This document shows positions 42,435 through 51,724 of a stretch of 64,000 nucleotides of DNA, piece after piece. The position numbers were made by a program, and so were the translations under genes. Below the pieces are notes generated by a model that was not told the DNA's origin, did not search any database, and saw only the letters and a list, made by a program, of their open reading frames with translations. Positions within the stretch are counted from its first letter, which is position 1; every line of letters begins with the position of its first letter. The stretch comes from Gammaproteobacteria bacterium UBA2965 (lineage in GTDB: Bacteria > Pseudomonadota > Gammaproteobacteria > Pseudomonadales > Azotimanducaceae), in assembly GCA_002348385.1 (NCBI GenBank), contig DEBD01000001.1, positions 58,763 through 122,762 on the forward strand. Reading direction: 5' to 3'.

Positions 42435-42900
42435 GGCCCGCCCCTCCCGAACCACCGGTATGGGTGTGGCCATGAGACGAGTAGGCACCCCCTTCGGGCT
42501 CGAACGCGGCAACTTCCGCCGCCGGTTCCAAGCCGAAGCCACGAACCATGTCATCAAGCACATGGTCGGCCAAGTAACGCACCCAGCCCGGGCCCACCTG
42601 CAGCCAGACATGCCGATTACCCAGATGGTAAGCCACTCGGGCCAGCACGTCGGCTGCGCTGGCATACACGGTGGAAACCTGCTCGCGGCCGGACACCACT
42701 CGCACCGTGCGTCCGTGGGCGGTACGCAGGCAGTCGCCTCCCCGCATCACCGTCCCCCGCGGTAATTTGATGGCAATTTCCTCTCCCGACTCGAGCTGCG
42801 CCCGCTGCCGTGTTTTCTCACGACGGGAGTATTCCAACACCACAGCATCGCCAATACCCGCTGCAGGACCATCGCGAACGACTTGTACGAATTCGTCCAT
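42424..42900 (-). CDS. ureE: Urease accessory protein UreE
   Basis: 158-residue nickel metallochaperone. The N-terminal peptide-binding domain contains VVLEYSRREKTRQRAQLESG. The C-terminal metal domain has AYHLGNRHVWLQVG with the central metal His region. The tail SSHGHTHTGGSGGAGHEH is His-rich, as in many nickel-storing UreE proteins. ATG 42900 is chosen; TTG 42918, which overlaps the ureC stop, is an alternative. Confidence 0.95.
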   Translation of the reverse strand: MDEFVQVVRDGPAAGIGDAVVLEYSRREKTRQRAQLESGEEIAIKLPRGTVMRGGDCLRTAHGRTVRVVSGREQVSTVYASAADVLARVAYHLGNRHVWLQVGPGWVRYLADHVLDDMVRGFGLEPAAEVAAFEPEGGAYSSHGHTHTGGSGGAGHEH

Positions 42901-42914
42901 CCCGAGTGGTTCGC

Positions 42915-44621
42915 TCAAAACAGAAAATAACGCTGCGCCAGCGGCAACTCGACTGCAGGCTCACAAGTCAACAGCACGCCGTCCGCACGCACCTCGTAGG
43001 TCTGCGGGTCCACCTCCATGGTCGGCATGTAGTCGTTGAGTACCATGTCCGATTTGGCCACGGAGCGAGTACCGGCAACAGCGCGTACCGACCGGTTCAA
43101 CCCCAACCGCTCCGCGACGCCTCCCTCGAGCGCTGCGCGCGAAACAAAGGTTACGGAGGTGGCTGCCAGCGCACCACCGAAGGCGCCGAACATGGGCCGA
43201 TAGTGCACCGGCTGAGGTGTGGGAATCGAAGCATTAGGATCACCCATGGGAGCTGCCACAATCATCCCACCCTTGATTACCAACGACGGCTTGGTCCCGA
43301 AAAAAGCAGGCTTCCACAGAACCAGATCGGCCAGTTTGCCTTCCTCAACCGATCCCACATCTCCCCCGATACCATGCGCCAACGCAGGGTTCAGGGTGTA
43401 CTTGGCAATATAGCGTCTAACCCGATAGTTATCGTTACGATCCGAATCTTCCGGCAGCGGCCCTCGCTGCACTTTCATCTTGTGCGCGGTCTGCCACGTG
43501 CGCGTGATCACCTCACCCACTCGCCCCATAGCCTGGGAATCCGAAGCGATCATTGAAAAAGCGCCCAGGTCATGCAGTATGTCCTCGGCTGCAATGGTCT
43601 CACGGCGGATGCGCGATTCCGCAAACGCCACATCCTCGGGGATGCTGGGATCTAAATGGTGGCAAACCATCAACATGTCCAGGTGCTCGTCCACGGTGTT
43701 CACCGTATAGGGCCGGGTTGGATTCGTGGAGGACGGCAGCACATTGGGCAACTCACAAGCCTTGATGATATCCGGCGCATGACCGCCACCTGCGCCCTCA
43801 GTGTGGAAGGTGTGAATGGTGCGACCTTTGAACGCGGCCAGAGTATTCTCCACGAAGCCGGACTCATTCAGCGTGTCGGTGTGTATGGCCACTTGAATAT
43901 CCGACGCATCCGCAACGCTAAGACAATTGTCGATAGCACCAGGTGTAGTCCCCCAATCTTCATGCAGCTTCAGCCCCATAGCACCAGCGGCAACCTGCTC
44001 GTGCAGTCCGTCCGGCAAGCTGGCGTTTCCTTTACCCATGAAACCCAGATTCATAGGTAATCCCTCGGCTGCCTGCAGCATGCGGGAGATGTGCCAGGGT
44101 CCAGGAGTACACGTAGTCGCGTTGGTACCGGTCGCCGGCCCGGTGCCACCACCCAACATGGTGGTAATCCCCGACATCAACGCTTCTTCCACCTGCTGGG
44201 GACAGATGAAGTGAATGTGCGCATCGATGCCGCCCGCCGTTAGGATCTGCCCCTCTCCCGCAATTGCTTCGGTGGCAGGGCCGATTACGATATCTACTCC
44301 CGGTTGCGTGTCCGGGTTTCCCGCCTTGCCGATACCTACGATCCGCCCATCACGAATCCCTACGTCGGCCTTTACGATTCCCCAGTGGTCGATGATCAGC
44401 GCGTTGGTTATTACCGTATCCACGGTCTCGTCTGTCGGTCGTTGCGACTGACCCATGCCATCCCGTATAACCTTGCCCCCTCCAAACTTGACCTCGTCGC
44501 CATATACGGCGTGGTCATGCTCCACCTCGACAACGAGTTCCGTATCCCCTAATCGCACCCGATCACCCAGCGTCGGGCCAAACATGTCCGCGTAGGCGGC
44601 GCGTGTAATCCTGCTAGCCAT
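42915..44621 (-). CDS. ureC: Urease alpha subunit UreC
   Basis: 568-residue catalytic subunit hydrolysing urea to ammonia and carbamate. Nickel ligands and catalytic residues are all present and shifted by one from the Klebsiella numbering: H135 and H137 (HIHF), carbamylated K218 (GLKLHEDW), H247, H273 (HTFHTEGAGGGH), and the flap C320-H321 (MVCHHLDP). Its ATG overlaps the ureB stop by 1 bp. Confidence 0.98.
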   Translation of the reverse strand: MASRITRAAYADMFGPTLGDRVRLGDTELVVEVEHDHAVYGDEVKFGGGKVIRDGMGQSQRPTDETVDTVITNALIIDHWGIVKADVGIRDGRIVGIGKAGNPDTQPGVDIVIGPATEAIAGEGQILTAGGIDAHIHFICPQQVEEALMSGITTMLGGGTGPATGTNATTCTPGPWHISRMLQAAEGLPMNLGFMGKGNASLPDGLHEQVAAGAMGLKLHEDWGTTPGAIDNCLSVADASDIQVAIHTDTLNESGFVENTLAAFKGRTIHTFHTEGAGGGHAPDIIKACELPNVLPSSTNPTRPYTVNTVDEHLDMLMVCHHLDPSIPEDVAFAESRIRRETIAAEDILHDLGAFSMIASDSQAMGRVGEVITRTWQTAHKMKVQRGPLPEDSDRNDNYRVRRYIAKYTLNPALAHGIGGDVGSVEEGKLADLVLWKPAFFGTKPSLVIKGGMIVAAPMGDPNASIPTPQPVHYRPMFGAFGGALAATSVTFVSRAALEGGVAERLGLNRSVRAVAGTRSVAKSDMVLNDYMPTMEVDPQTYEVRADGVLLTCEPAVELPLAQRYFLF

Positions 44622-44935
44622 TAGTCGTCCTCCAGGGGTCCCATCACCGCTTGATTGAAACCATAAACAGCCCGCTCGCCGGCAAGGGCAACAAGCGCCA
44701 CTGAACGCCGCTGACCAGGCTCGAAGCGCACGGCCGTTCCCGCAGGAATGTTGAGCCGGTAGCCGCGTGCTGCTTCACGATCGAAGTCGAGCGCCGTGTT
44801 GGTTTCGTAAAAGTGATAGTGGGAACCCACCTGCACCGGCCGATCCCCCGTGTTAGCCACTTCTAATTCAACAGTGAGGCGTCCCTCATTCAGAATGATG
44901 TGGCCTTCGTCTACCATCGTTTCTCCCGGAATCAT
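44621..44935 (-). CDS. ureB: Urease beta subunit UreB
   Basis: 104-residue structural subunit, all-beta. MIPGETMVDEGHIILNEGR at the start and VQVGSHYHFYETNTALDFDR in the middle are universal in UreB. Stop and ureC start overlap by one base (TAATG), ensuring coupled synthesis. Confidence 0.97.
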   Translation of the reverse strand: MIPGETMVDEGHIILNEGRLTVELEVANTGDRPVQVGSHYHFYETNTALDFDREAARGYRLNIPAGTAVRFEPGQRRSVALVALAGERAVYGFNQAVMGPLEDD

Positions 44936-44944
44936 CGGCCCCTC

Positions 44945-45247
44945 CTAATTGATCGGGTTGTGCACCGTGACAAGCTTAGTACCGTCCGGAAAAGTGGCTT
45001 CCACCTGCACCTCGTGGAGCATATCCGGAATTCCATCCATCACCTCGTCACGACTGAGAATCTCTGTGCCGGCCGCCATGAGGGCCGCGACCGACTGCCC
45101 ATCGCGGGCTCCTTCCATGATGGCAGCCGAAATTAGTGCCACCGACTCAGGATAGTTCAGCTTCACGCCTCTGGCTCGCCGTTGCTCGGCAAGCTGTGCC
45201 GCCACAAATATCAGTAGCTTGTCTTTCTCGCGTGGGGTGAGTTCCAT
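44945..45247 (-). CDS. ureA: Urease gamma subunit UreA
   Basis: 100-residue structural subunit. MELTPREKDKLLIFVAAQLA, LKLNYPESVALI-type sequence (here VKLNYPESVALIS) and FPDGTKLVTVHNPI at the C-terminus are diagnostic. ATG 45247 is preceded by AGGAG. Nine bases separate it from ureB. Confidence 0.97.
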   Translation of the reverse strand: MELTPREKDKLLIFVAAQLAEQRRARGVKLNYPESVALISAAIMEGARDGQSVAALMAAGTEILSRDEVMDGIPDMLHEVQVEATFPDGTKLVTVHNPIN

Positions 45248-45272
45248 GGGAATTTCTCCTTTGCGGATTAGT

Positions 45273-46103
45273 CTAGGTGGACCAGATTCTCGGCGGGCAC
45301 GGCTGCCGACCCACAACCAGCGGGCGCAAGGCCGCCCAAAGACTGCCAAACTCAGCCTGCATGCGCACGGCATCATCCGCGAGGGCTCTGATCACCAGCA
45401 CACCATCCACCACCGTGGCCGCAAGCTCCCCTGCAGGCATGGCGGCGCGGGCGACCGCTGCCGTATCCTTGTCAGCAGGGTAGGCATAAAGTGCACCGAA
45501 AACACAACGTCCGTGAAGCCCCCATGGGGCACCCAAGAGCGCGTCTTGCGCGCGCCAATCCTGGCGCTCTATGAGCACGGGGCTGCCATCCACCATGATG
45601 TCAAGGCTTTGCGCGAACTCGCCCGCTTCGTAAGTGTCACCACTGTAAGGCCGGCCTAGACAGGTAATCTCCCAGCCGAAGAATCTAGCGCCCGAAGCAA
45701 GTTCATAGATGCTGCGCTGACGCAGCCGGCTGCCACCATAAAGCAGCGTGCCTTGGGGCAGCCACTCGACAGTAGCATCAGCGGCCACCTGCAGCCGCTG
45801 CTCTATCATGCTTGGATGCTCCGCGCTACGGTATACCTTGGTGGCTGCAGGGGTGGTCAACAACGCTGCTGCCCCAGACTCCACACGCACCCTGACGTCG
45901 AGCCGGTCGCCACCGACTACGCCCCCAGGAGGGTGCAGTACATAGGCATGGCATACGTCACCTTCCGGATAAAACGGCCGCTGCACACGCAGCGGACCAC
46001 TGTGCCGACGACGAGAAACCACAGTCCGAGAATCAAGCGGGCGAAATTCTAGGTCAAGGCTAGCGCACCAACCGAATTCCGATTGCCCAGCCACTTCACT
46101 CAT
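45273..46103 (-). CDS. ureD: Urease accessory protein UreD
   Basis: 276-residue beta-helical scaffold (UreH homologue) that binds apourease and passes nickel. Conserved stretches are YPEGDVCHAYVLHPPGGVVG, LLTTPAATKVYRS, VEWLPQGTLLYGGSR and GRPYSGDTYEAG. It overlaps urtE by 4 bp, joining the transport and urease modules in one transcript. Confidence 0.95.
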   Translation of the reverse strand: MSEVAGQSEFGWCASLDLEFRPLDSRTVVSRRRHSGPLRVQRPFYPEGDVCHAYVLHPPGGVVGGDRLDVRVRVESGAAALLTTPAATKVYRSAEHPSMIEQRLQVAADATVEWLPQGTLLYGGSRLRQRSIYELASGARFFGWEITCLGRPYSGDTYEAGEFAQSLDIMVDGSPVLIERQDWRAQDALLGAPWGLHGRCVFGALYAYPADKDTAAVARAAMPAGELAATVVDGVLVIRALADDAVRMQAEFGSLWAALRPLVVGRQPCPPRIWST

Positions 46104-46810
46104 ACGGACAGATGTTCGGCGATGTCCGTCTCGCTGAGCGCTTCCATCGGTCCGGAAGCGACGATGGCTCCCTTGCTCATAATGTGGAAGTGGCTGGCGA
46201 CCCGGCGCACAAAGGGTAACTTCTGCTCTACCACCAAAACGGTGAGCCCAAGCTGCTGATTCAGCCGTAAAATCACATCGCCAATCTCATGCACGATGTT
46301 TGGCTGGATACCTTCGGTGGGCTCATCCAGGATCAAAAGCTTAGGATCGAGCACCAGAGCTCTGGCAATGGCTAGCTGCTGCTGCTGACCGCCCGAAAGA
46401 TCACCCCCACGACGCTGCATCATTGCCTTGAGTACCGGAAACAGCTCAAACACGAGGTCGGGAATACTCCTTTGTGCCTTGGGAAGTGCGCCAAGCCCTG
46501 TAAGCAGGTTCTCCTCCACCGTGAGCAATGGAAAAATCATACGGCCCTGGGGGACGTAGCCAATACCACGCGGCGCGCGCTGGTCCGAGGATTCCGCGGT
46601 TAGATCGATCGGCGACGACCCGTGATGCAGGACGATCCGGCCGGAATCAGTGGGCAACAAGCCCATAATGCACTGCAGCAGTGTCGTCTTGCCCACGCCG
46701 TTGCGGCCAATGAGGCTCACACAGCTCCCTGCTTCCATCGCCATGTCAACATCCCACAAGGTGTGCGATTGACCATACGACTGATTGAGACGCTCCACAG
46801 TCAGCATCAT
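46100..46810 (-). CDS. urtE: Urea ABC transporter ATP-binding subunit UrtE
   Basis: 236-residue LivF-like ATPase. Walker A is GRNGVGKTT (about residues 36-44), signature LSGGQQQQLAIARAL, Walker B LLILDEPTEGIQP. It energises the UrtBC permease. It starts at ATG 46810, overlapping the urtD stop by 4 bp. Confidence 0.95.
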   Translation of the reverse strand: MMLTVERLNQSYGQSHTLWDVDMAMEAGSCVSLIGRNGVGKTTLLQCIMGLLPTDSGRIVLHHGSSPIDLTAESSDQRAPRGIGYVPQGRMIFPLLTVEENLLTGLGALPKAQRSIPDLVFELFPVLKAMMQRRGGDLSGGQQQQLAIARALVLDPKLLILDEPTEGIQPNIVHEIGDVILRLNQQLGLTVLVVEQKLPFVRRVASHFHIMSKGAIVASGPMEALSETDIAEHLSV

Positions 46811-47652
46811 GCCCCCAGGTAAACTTCACGCACGCGCGCGTCGGCCTGAACTGCTTCGAACGGTCCTTCGGCAAGCACGCTTCCTTCATGCAACACGGTC
46901 ACCTTGCGCGCGATCGAGCGAACAAATTCCATGTCGTGCTCAACCACGACCACGGAGTGATCTCCCGCCAGGCGGTTGAGCAACTCTGCCGTCGCCTCCG
47001 TTTCAGGCTGTGTCATTCCGGCCACCGGCTCATCCACTAACAGAACCAGTGGGTTCTGCATGAGCAGCATGCCAATCTCTAACCACTGCTTCTGCCCGTG
47101 GGAAAGTGCGCCAGCCAGTCCTCCAACGGTGTCAATCAGCCCGATAAGCGTGAGCGTCTCATCGATACGGTCACGCTCCTCACCAGAAAGTCCGCGCACC
47201 AGGGTGGGCCAGACCCGCTTATCCGCAGCCATAGCCAGTTCCAGGTTCTGGAAAACTGTATGGTTCTCGAACACGGTTGGCTTCTGAAACTTGCGGCCGA
47301 TTCCCAAGGTCGCTATCTCCGGTTCAGACAAGCGCAGCAGGTCGACCCTCTGACCGTAGAACGCGGTCCCTTGGTCCGGACGGGTTTTCCCCGTGATCAC
47401 ATCCATCAGCGTGGTCTTCCCGGCGCCGTTGGGACCGATGAGGCATCGCAGTTCGCCGGTTTCGATGTACAACGTCAAGTCGTCTAACGCACGAAAGCCG
47501 TCGAAGCTCACCGTAATGTTTTCCAGATACAGAATTACACCGGTATCCGTGTTGACCAGCTCTTCGCGGGGGGGAGGCTCACTGCGGAACTCGAATACTC
47601 GACTGCGATCGATGAGCGAGTTCCGCTCCCTTCGGTTGGTTTCTTCAACCAC
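46807..47652 (-). CDS. urtD: Urea ABC transporter ATP-binding subunit UrtD
   Basis: 281-residue LivG-like ATPase. Walker A is GPNGAGKTTLMDV, the signature region is LSHGQKQWLEIGMLL (the SHGQ form typical of UrtD), and Walker B is LVLLVDEPVAGMT. The start is GTG 47652, overlapping urtC by 8 bp. The N-terminal ~30 residues before LYLENITVSFDGF are a charged extension common in UrtD. Confidence 0.95.
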   Translation of the reverse strand: MVEETNRRERNSLIDRSRVFEFRSEPPPREELVNTDTGVILYLENITVSFDGFRALDDLTLYIETGELRCLIGPNGAGKTTLMDVITGKTRPDQGTAFYGQRVDLLRLSEPEIATLGIGRKFQKPTVFENHTVFQNLELAMAADKRVWPTLVRGLSGEERDRIDETLTLIGLIDTVGGLAGALSHGQKQWLEIGMLLMQNPLVLLVDEPVAGMTQPETEATAELLNRLAGDHSVVVVEHDMEFVRSIARKVTVLHEGSVLAEGPFEAVQADARVREVYLGA

Positions 47653-48745
47653 TGGACGCCCTCCGACTTCTATATTGCGCCCAAACTCCCGCTATCCCTT
47701 TCGGCAGCGCCACTGTGACCAGCACGAATATAGCGCCCAGGGCGAACAGCCAAACTTCCGGCATAGCAGCTGTCAATGTAGTCTTGGCATAGTTCACGAC
47801 AACGGCCCCCAGCGCCGCGCCGTATAGCGTCGCACGTCCCCCGAGGGCGACCCACACTACCAGCTCAATCGAATTGAGCGGCTGAAACTCGCTAGGGTTG
47901 ATGATGCCGACCTGCGGCACGTACAGGGCGCCCGCAATGCCAGCAAGCACCGCCGAGACAGTGAATACCCATACCTGATAGCGTTCAACCCGGTATCCGA
48001 TAAACCGAGTGCGAGCTTCAGCATCTCGCACCGCTGTGACCACATTCCCCAGCTTCGACGTCACCACGTAACGACAGAAAAGGTACCCAAAACCCAGAGC
48101 CAGGGCCGAGGCAACGAACAGCGCCACCCGAGTGCCGTCAGCCTGCAGACTCTGACCTAGGATGTCTTTGAAGTCGGTTAGGCCGTTGTTTCCGCCAAAT
48201 CCCATCTCGTTACGGAAAAAAGCCAGCATTAGCGCGTAGGTCATGGCCTGGGTCATGATGGAGAGATATACGCCGGATACGCGCGAGCGGAATGCCAACC
48301 ATCCAAACACAAAAGCTAGCAGCCCGGGAACCAGCATTACCATGATGGCCGCAAACCAGAACTGGTCGAACCCATACCAGTACCAAGGCAGGCTGTCCCA
48401 GTTAAGAAACACCATGAAATCTGGCAGCTCCGGGTCGCCGTATACCCCCCGGGAGCCGATCTGACGCATGAGATACATGCCCATAGCGTAGCCACCAAGG
48501 GCGAAAAAGGCGCCGTGCCCGAGGCTGAGGATACCGCAATAGCCCCATACGAGATCCAACGCCAGGGCCAGGAGGGCGTAGCACAAGTATTTGCCCAATA
48601 GCGTGACCGTAAACGTGGAAATGTGGAAAGCCGAGCTCTCCGGAACCCAAAGATTGGCGATGGGCACCACCACTGAAAGCAGCACGACCACTACCAGCAA
48701 GGCAATGCCCCCCGCTTCGTGATCTAGTAGACGGCGCGACAACAT
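47645..48745 (-). CDS. urtC: Urea ABC transporter permease UrtC
   Basis: 366-residue LivM-like permease with about ten helices. LALDLVWGYCGILSLGHGAFFALGG is summarised by its core GYCGILSLGHGAFF; later VWVALGGRATLYGAALGAVV is the cytoplasmic EAA-like loop region. It forms the channel with UrtB. The start ATG overlaps the urtB stop by 1 bp. Confidence 0.95.
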   Translation of the reverse strand: MLSRRLLDHEAGGIALLVVVVLLSVVVPIANLWVPESSAFHISTFTVTLLGKYLCYALLALALDLVWGYCGILSLGHGAFFALGGYAMGMYLMRQIGSRGVYGDPELPDFMVFLNWDSLPWYWYGFDQFWFAAIMVMLVPGLLAFVFGWLAFRSRVSGVYLSIMTQAMTYALMLAFFRNEMGFGGNNGLTDFKDILGQSLQADGTRVALFVASALALGFGYLFCRYVVTSKLGNVVTAVRDAEARTRFIGYRVERYQVWVFTVSAVLAGIAGALYVPQVGIINPSEFQPLNSIELVVWVALGGRATLYGAALGAVVVNYAKTTLTAAMPEVWLFALGAIFVLVTVALPKGIAGVWAQYRSRRASSG

Positions 48746-50355
48746 CAGCTTTCCACCGCTCGACCTTTCTGCGGAAACAGACCGCGAGGCCGTTTCTGAA
48801 TAAATAGAATGATGAACACCAACACCAAAATCTTGGCCACCACCGCCCCTGCAGCGGGCTCAAGAAATTTATTCACCACACCTAAAGACAGACCCGCCAC
48901 CAGGGTTCCCCATAGATTGCCTACCCCGCCGAACACCACCACCATGAAGGAATCCACGATGTATCCTTGGCCGAGGTTAGGGCCCACGTTAGTGAGCTGC
49001 GACAACGCGACCCCCGCGACGCCGGCAATTCCGGCACCCAATCCAAACGTCATCACATCGACCCGGGTGCTACGAATGCCCATGGCTTGGGCCATGCTGC
49101 GGTTCTGGGTCACCGCACGAACCTCCAAACCAAGTCGTGTACGTTTAAGGACAAGCAACAACGCAGCAAACACAGCAAGGGCGAAAAAGAAGATGTACAG
49201 CCGGTTGTAAGTTATGGAAAGCCCCTGGGCAATCTCTAACGAACCGCTCATCCATTCTGGTGTGGAGACCGCCCGGTTCAAAGGCGAAAAGATAGATCGC
49301 ACAGCCTGCTGCAATATCAAACTGACGCCGAACGTGGCCAGTAGGGTTTCCAGCGGACGTCCATAGAGAAATCGAATCACACCGCGCTCAATGGCTATTC
49401 CAACCAGCCCAGAGACCATGAACGCCGCGGGTACAGCAATGAGCAACGACAACTCCAACGCCTCCGGAAACGCAGTCTGCACCACATAGGTTGTATAGGC
49501 CCCCAACATGATGAGCTCGCCATGCGCCATGTTAATCACGCCCATCACCCCAAAGGTAATCGAGAGGCCAATGGCGGCAAGCACCAGGATGGAACCAAGG
49601 CTCAGACCGAAAAAAAACGTCTCGAGCATCTGAAAGCGCGCGGCACGCTGTTCAAGCTCGCTGAGCGAAGCCCGCGCAGCGTCGCGCAGATCGTCTGACA
49701 GCGCTGGATCCCCAGCAATGGCCGTGAGCTTCATCCGCACGGTAGGGTGCAGGTTGCTTGCCGAGGCCCTTATCGCCGCCATGCGCGCGTCCTCATTAGG
49801 CGATTCCAGATCGAACACCGTGAGCGCGACCGCAATCGCCTGTCTGACCTCCGAATCAGTCTCCTCTTGAGCACGAACTGCAAGCCGATCACGAAACGTG
49901 GGATCTCCCGACGCCGCCAACGCCTGAACTGCGCTGAGACGCACTGCCGGTTCCGGATCGGCCAGCTGCCTGCCGGATAGCAGGCCTCTTACCACCCTGC
50001 GCAGCTTATTGTTTACGCTGATCTTTTTCGCACCGCGACGGCCAACCTCGCCGAGCTCCGCCCCGGTAGCAGCTTCCTGCAATCGGTATCCTTTTCTACC
50101 CAGGGATTCGGCAATGACCACCAAATCGTTATCACGTTTCGTGTACAACGCACCTTCGAGCAAGGCCGTCAGTACGATGTCCACTCGATCATGCGCGATA
50201 CTGGCAAGCCGCGCGGCGGCGATCTCCTTTTCCCCGAAAGAGCGCGTATTGAGCGACTTCACTGCCAACTCAAAATCCCGCTGACCCGGCTCGGCAGCGA
50301 AGCCTATAGCCGAGAAAAGCAGGCCACCCATGACAATGCACCGAATGATGCGCAC
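48745..50355 (-). CDS. urtB: Urea ABC transporter permease UrtB with N-terminal HEAT-like periplasmic region
   Basis: 536-residue permease. GTG 50355 is preceded by GGGGAGG and opens with a signal peptide (residues 1 to about 21). A helical, HEAT-like region follows (about 25-230: PEPAVRLSAVQALAASGDPT, DSEVRQAIAVALTVFDL, LSDDLRDAARASLSELEQRA). The LivH-like membrane domain comes last (about 240-536), with GVMGVINMAHGELIMLGAYT and GAGIAGVAGVALSQLTNVGP. The extended N-terminal region recurs in many proteobacterial UrtB proteins. It is probably periplasmic and could contact UrtA. TTG 50388 is an alternative start but would fall in the hairpin upstream. Confidence 0.93.
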   Translation of the reverse strand: MRIIRCIVMGGLLFSAIGFAAEPGQRDFELAVKSLNTRSFGEKEIAAARLASIAHDRVDIVLTALLEGALYTKRDNDLVVIAESLGRKGYRLQEAATGAELGEVGRRGAKKISVNNKLRRVVRGLLSGRQLADPEPAVRLSAVQALAASGDPTFRDRLAVRAQEETDSEVRQAIAVALTVFDLESPNEDARMAAIRASASNLHPTVRMKLTAIAGDPALSDDLRDAARASLSELEQRAARFQMLETFFFGLSLGSILVLAAIGLSITFGVMGVINMAHGELIMLGAYTTYVVQTAFPEALELSLLIAVPAAFMVSGLVGIAIERGVIRFLYGRPLETLLATFGVSLILQQAVRSIFSPLNRAVSTPEWMSGSLEIAQGLSITYNRLYIFFFALAVFAALLLVLKRTRLGLEVRAVTQNRSMAQAMGIRSTRVDVMTFGLGAGIAGVAGVALSQLTNVGPNLGQGYIVDSFMVVVFGGVGNLWGTLVAGLSLGVVNKFLEPAAGAVVAKILVLVFIILFIQKRPRGLFPQKGRAVES

Positions 50356-50369
50356 CCAGCCTCCCCAAA

Positions 50370-50398
50370 ATAAAATGGCGAGCAGCAAGCTGCTCGCC
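50370..50398 (-). terminator. Hairpin between urtA and urtB, probable attenuator
   Basis: On the minus strand a perfect 10-bp stem GGCGAGCAGC/GCTGCTCGCC (50398-50389 with 50386-50377) with a 2-nt TT centre is followed by ATTTTATTTT. It resembles a leaky intrinsic terminator. It would also stabilise the upstream urtA mRNA end, giving more binding protein than permease. It lies only 15 bp before the ribosome binding site of urtB. Confidence 0.7.
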
Positions 50399-50423
50399 AG
50401 TCAATCAAAACCAGAGGTTACGT

Positions 50424-51707
50424 TTATTCGTAATTCTGTCCGGAGCAGTTTCCGGTTTTGACGTTGTAGTTCCCACAGGCTAAGGGTGCCATCCAATCTG
50501 CCGTAATGTCACGCGAACCAGGCAAAAAATCGGACCACGCATCACCCACCACGGAACCCGCGGTCTCCCAAACGACATCAAACTGGCCGTCGTCCTGAAT
50601 TTCCCCAATCAGCACCGGCTTGGTGATGTGATGATTGGGCATCATGGTAGCGACACCTCCCGACAAGTTCGAAACCGACACTCCGATAATGGCATCCTGA
50701 ACAGCGTCCGGATCTGTAGTGCCTGCTTTCTTCACTGCCTCGGCCCACATCTTAAAGCCAATGTAGTGGGCTTCCATCGGATCATTCGTGACACGCTCGT
50801 CATCCCCAATGAAATCCAGCCAGCTGTCGATAAAGTCATCGTTGACCTCAGCATCTACACTCATGAAATAGTTCCATGCCGCGAGATGGCCTACTAGCGG
50901 TCCCGTGTCTATGCCCGAGAGCTCTTCCTCGCCCACCGAGAAAGCGATGACAGGAATATCTTCCGCAGAGATGCCCTGGTTTCCCAGTTCCTTGTAAAAC
51001 GGTACGTTTGCATCACCATTGATAGTAGAAACGACCGCAGTTTTCTTTCCGGCAGAGCCGAACTTCTTAATGTCGGACACAATAGATTGCCAGTCGGAAT
51101 GCCCAAATGGCGTGTAATTGATCATGATGTCAGCATCACTCACGCCCTTGGCTTTGAGATAGGCTTCCAGAATCTTGTTCGTCGTGCGCGGATATACGTA
51201 GTCCGTCCCCGCCAAGACCCAACGCTCCGCGCCTACCTCATCCATTAGGTAATCAACGGCTGGGATAGCCTGCTGATTCGGTGCGGCGCCCGTGTAAAAA
51301 ACGTTCTTGGAAGACTCTTCTCCCTCATATTGCACCGGGTAGAACAGCAACCCATTAAGCTCCTCGAACACGGGCAGTACCGACTTGCGGGAAACCGAAG
51401 TCCAGCAGCCGAATACCACATCCACCTCTTCCTTCTCTATGAGCTCCCGCGCCTTTTCGGCAAACAACGGCCAGTTCGATGCAGGGTCTACCACCACCGC
51501 TTCCAACTGCTTGCCCAGCAGGCCACCGTCTTCATTCTGTTGCTCAATCATCATCAGAATGGTGTCCTTCAGCGTAGTTTCGCTGATCGCCATGGTGCCC
51601 GATAGAGAGTGCAATACGCCCACTTTGATGGTGTCGTCCGCCGCTTGCACTGCGGAGTTCGCGCCGAGCGCAACAAGCACAAATATTGAAACTAGTCGCT
51701 TAATCAT
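50424..51707 (-). CDS. urtA: Urea ABC transporter substrate-binding protein UrtA
   Basis: 427-residue periplasmic binding protein. The signal peptide is residues 1-22, cut before DDTIKVGVLHSLSGTMAIS. Conserved UrtA features include VFGCWTSVSRKSVLPVFEE, NGLLFYPVQYEGEESSKNVF and FYTGAAPNQQAIPAVDYL, which line the urea pocket. ATG 51707 follows AGGAGG; the in-frame ATG at 51722 is less likely. It lies directly after a porin gene and before the urtB attenuator. Confidence 0.96.
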   Translation of the reverse strand: MIKRLVSIFVLVALGANSAVQAADDTIKVGVLHSLSGTMAISETTLKDTILMMIEQQNEDGGLLGKQLEAVVVDPASNWPLFAEKARELIEKEEVDVVFGCWTSVSRKSVLPVFEELNGLLFYPVQYEGEESSKNVFYTGAAPNQQAIPAVDYLMDEVGAERWVLAGTDYVYPRTTNKILEAYLKAKGVSDADIMINYTPFGHSDWQSIVSDIKKFGSAGKKTAVVSTINGDANVPFYKELGNQGISAEDIPVIAFSVGEEELSGIDTGPLVGHLAAWNYFMSVDAEVNDDFIDSWLDFIGDDERVTNDPMEAHYIGFKMWAEAVKKAGTTDPDAVQDAIIGVSVSNLSGGVATMMPNHHITKPVLIGEIQDDGQFDVVWETAGSVVGDAWSDFLPGSRDITADWMAPLACGNYNVKTGNCSGQNYE

Positions 51708-51724
51708 TTTTCCTCCTAACATGT

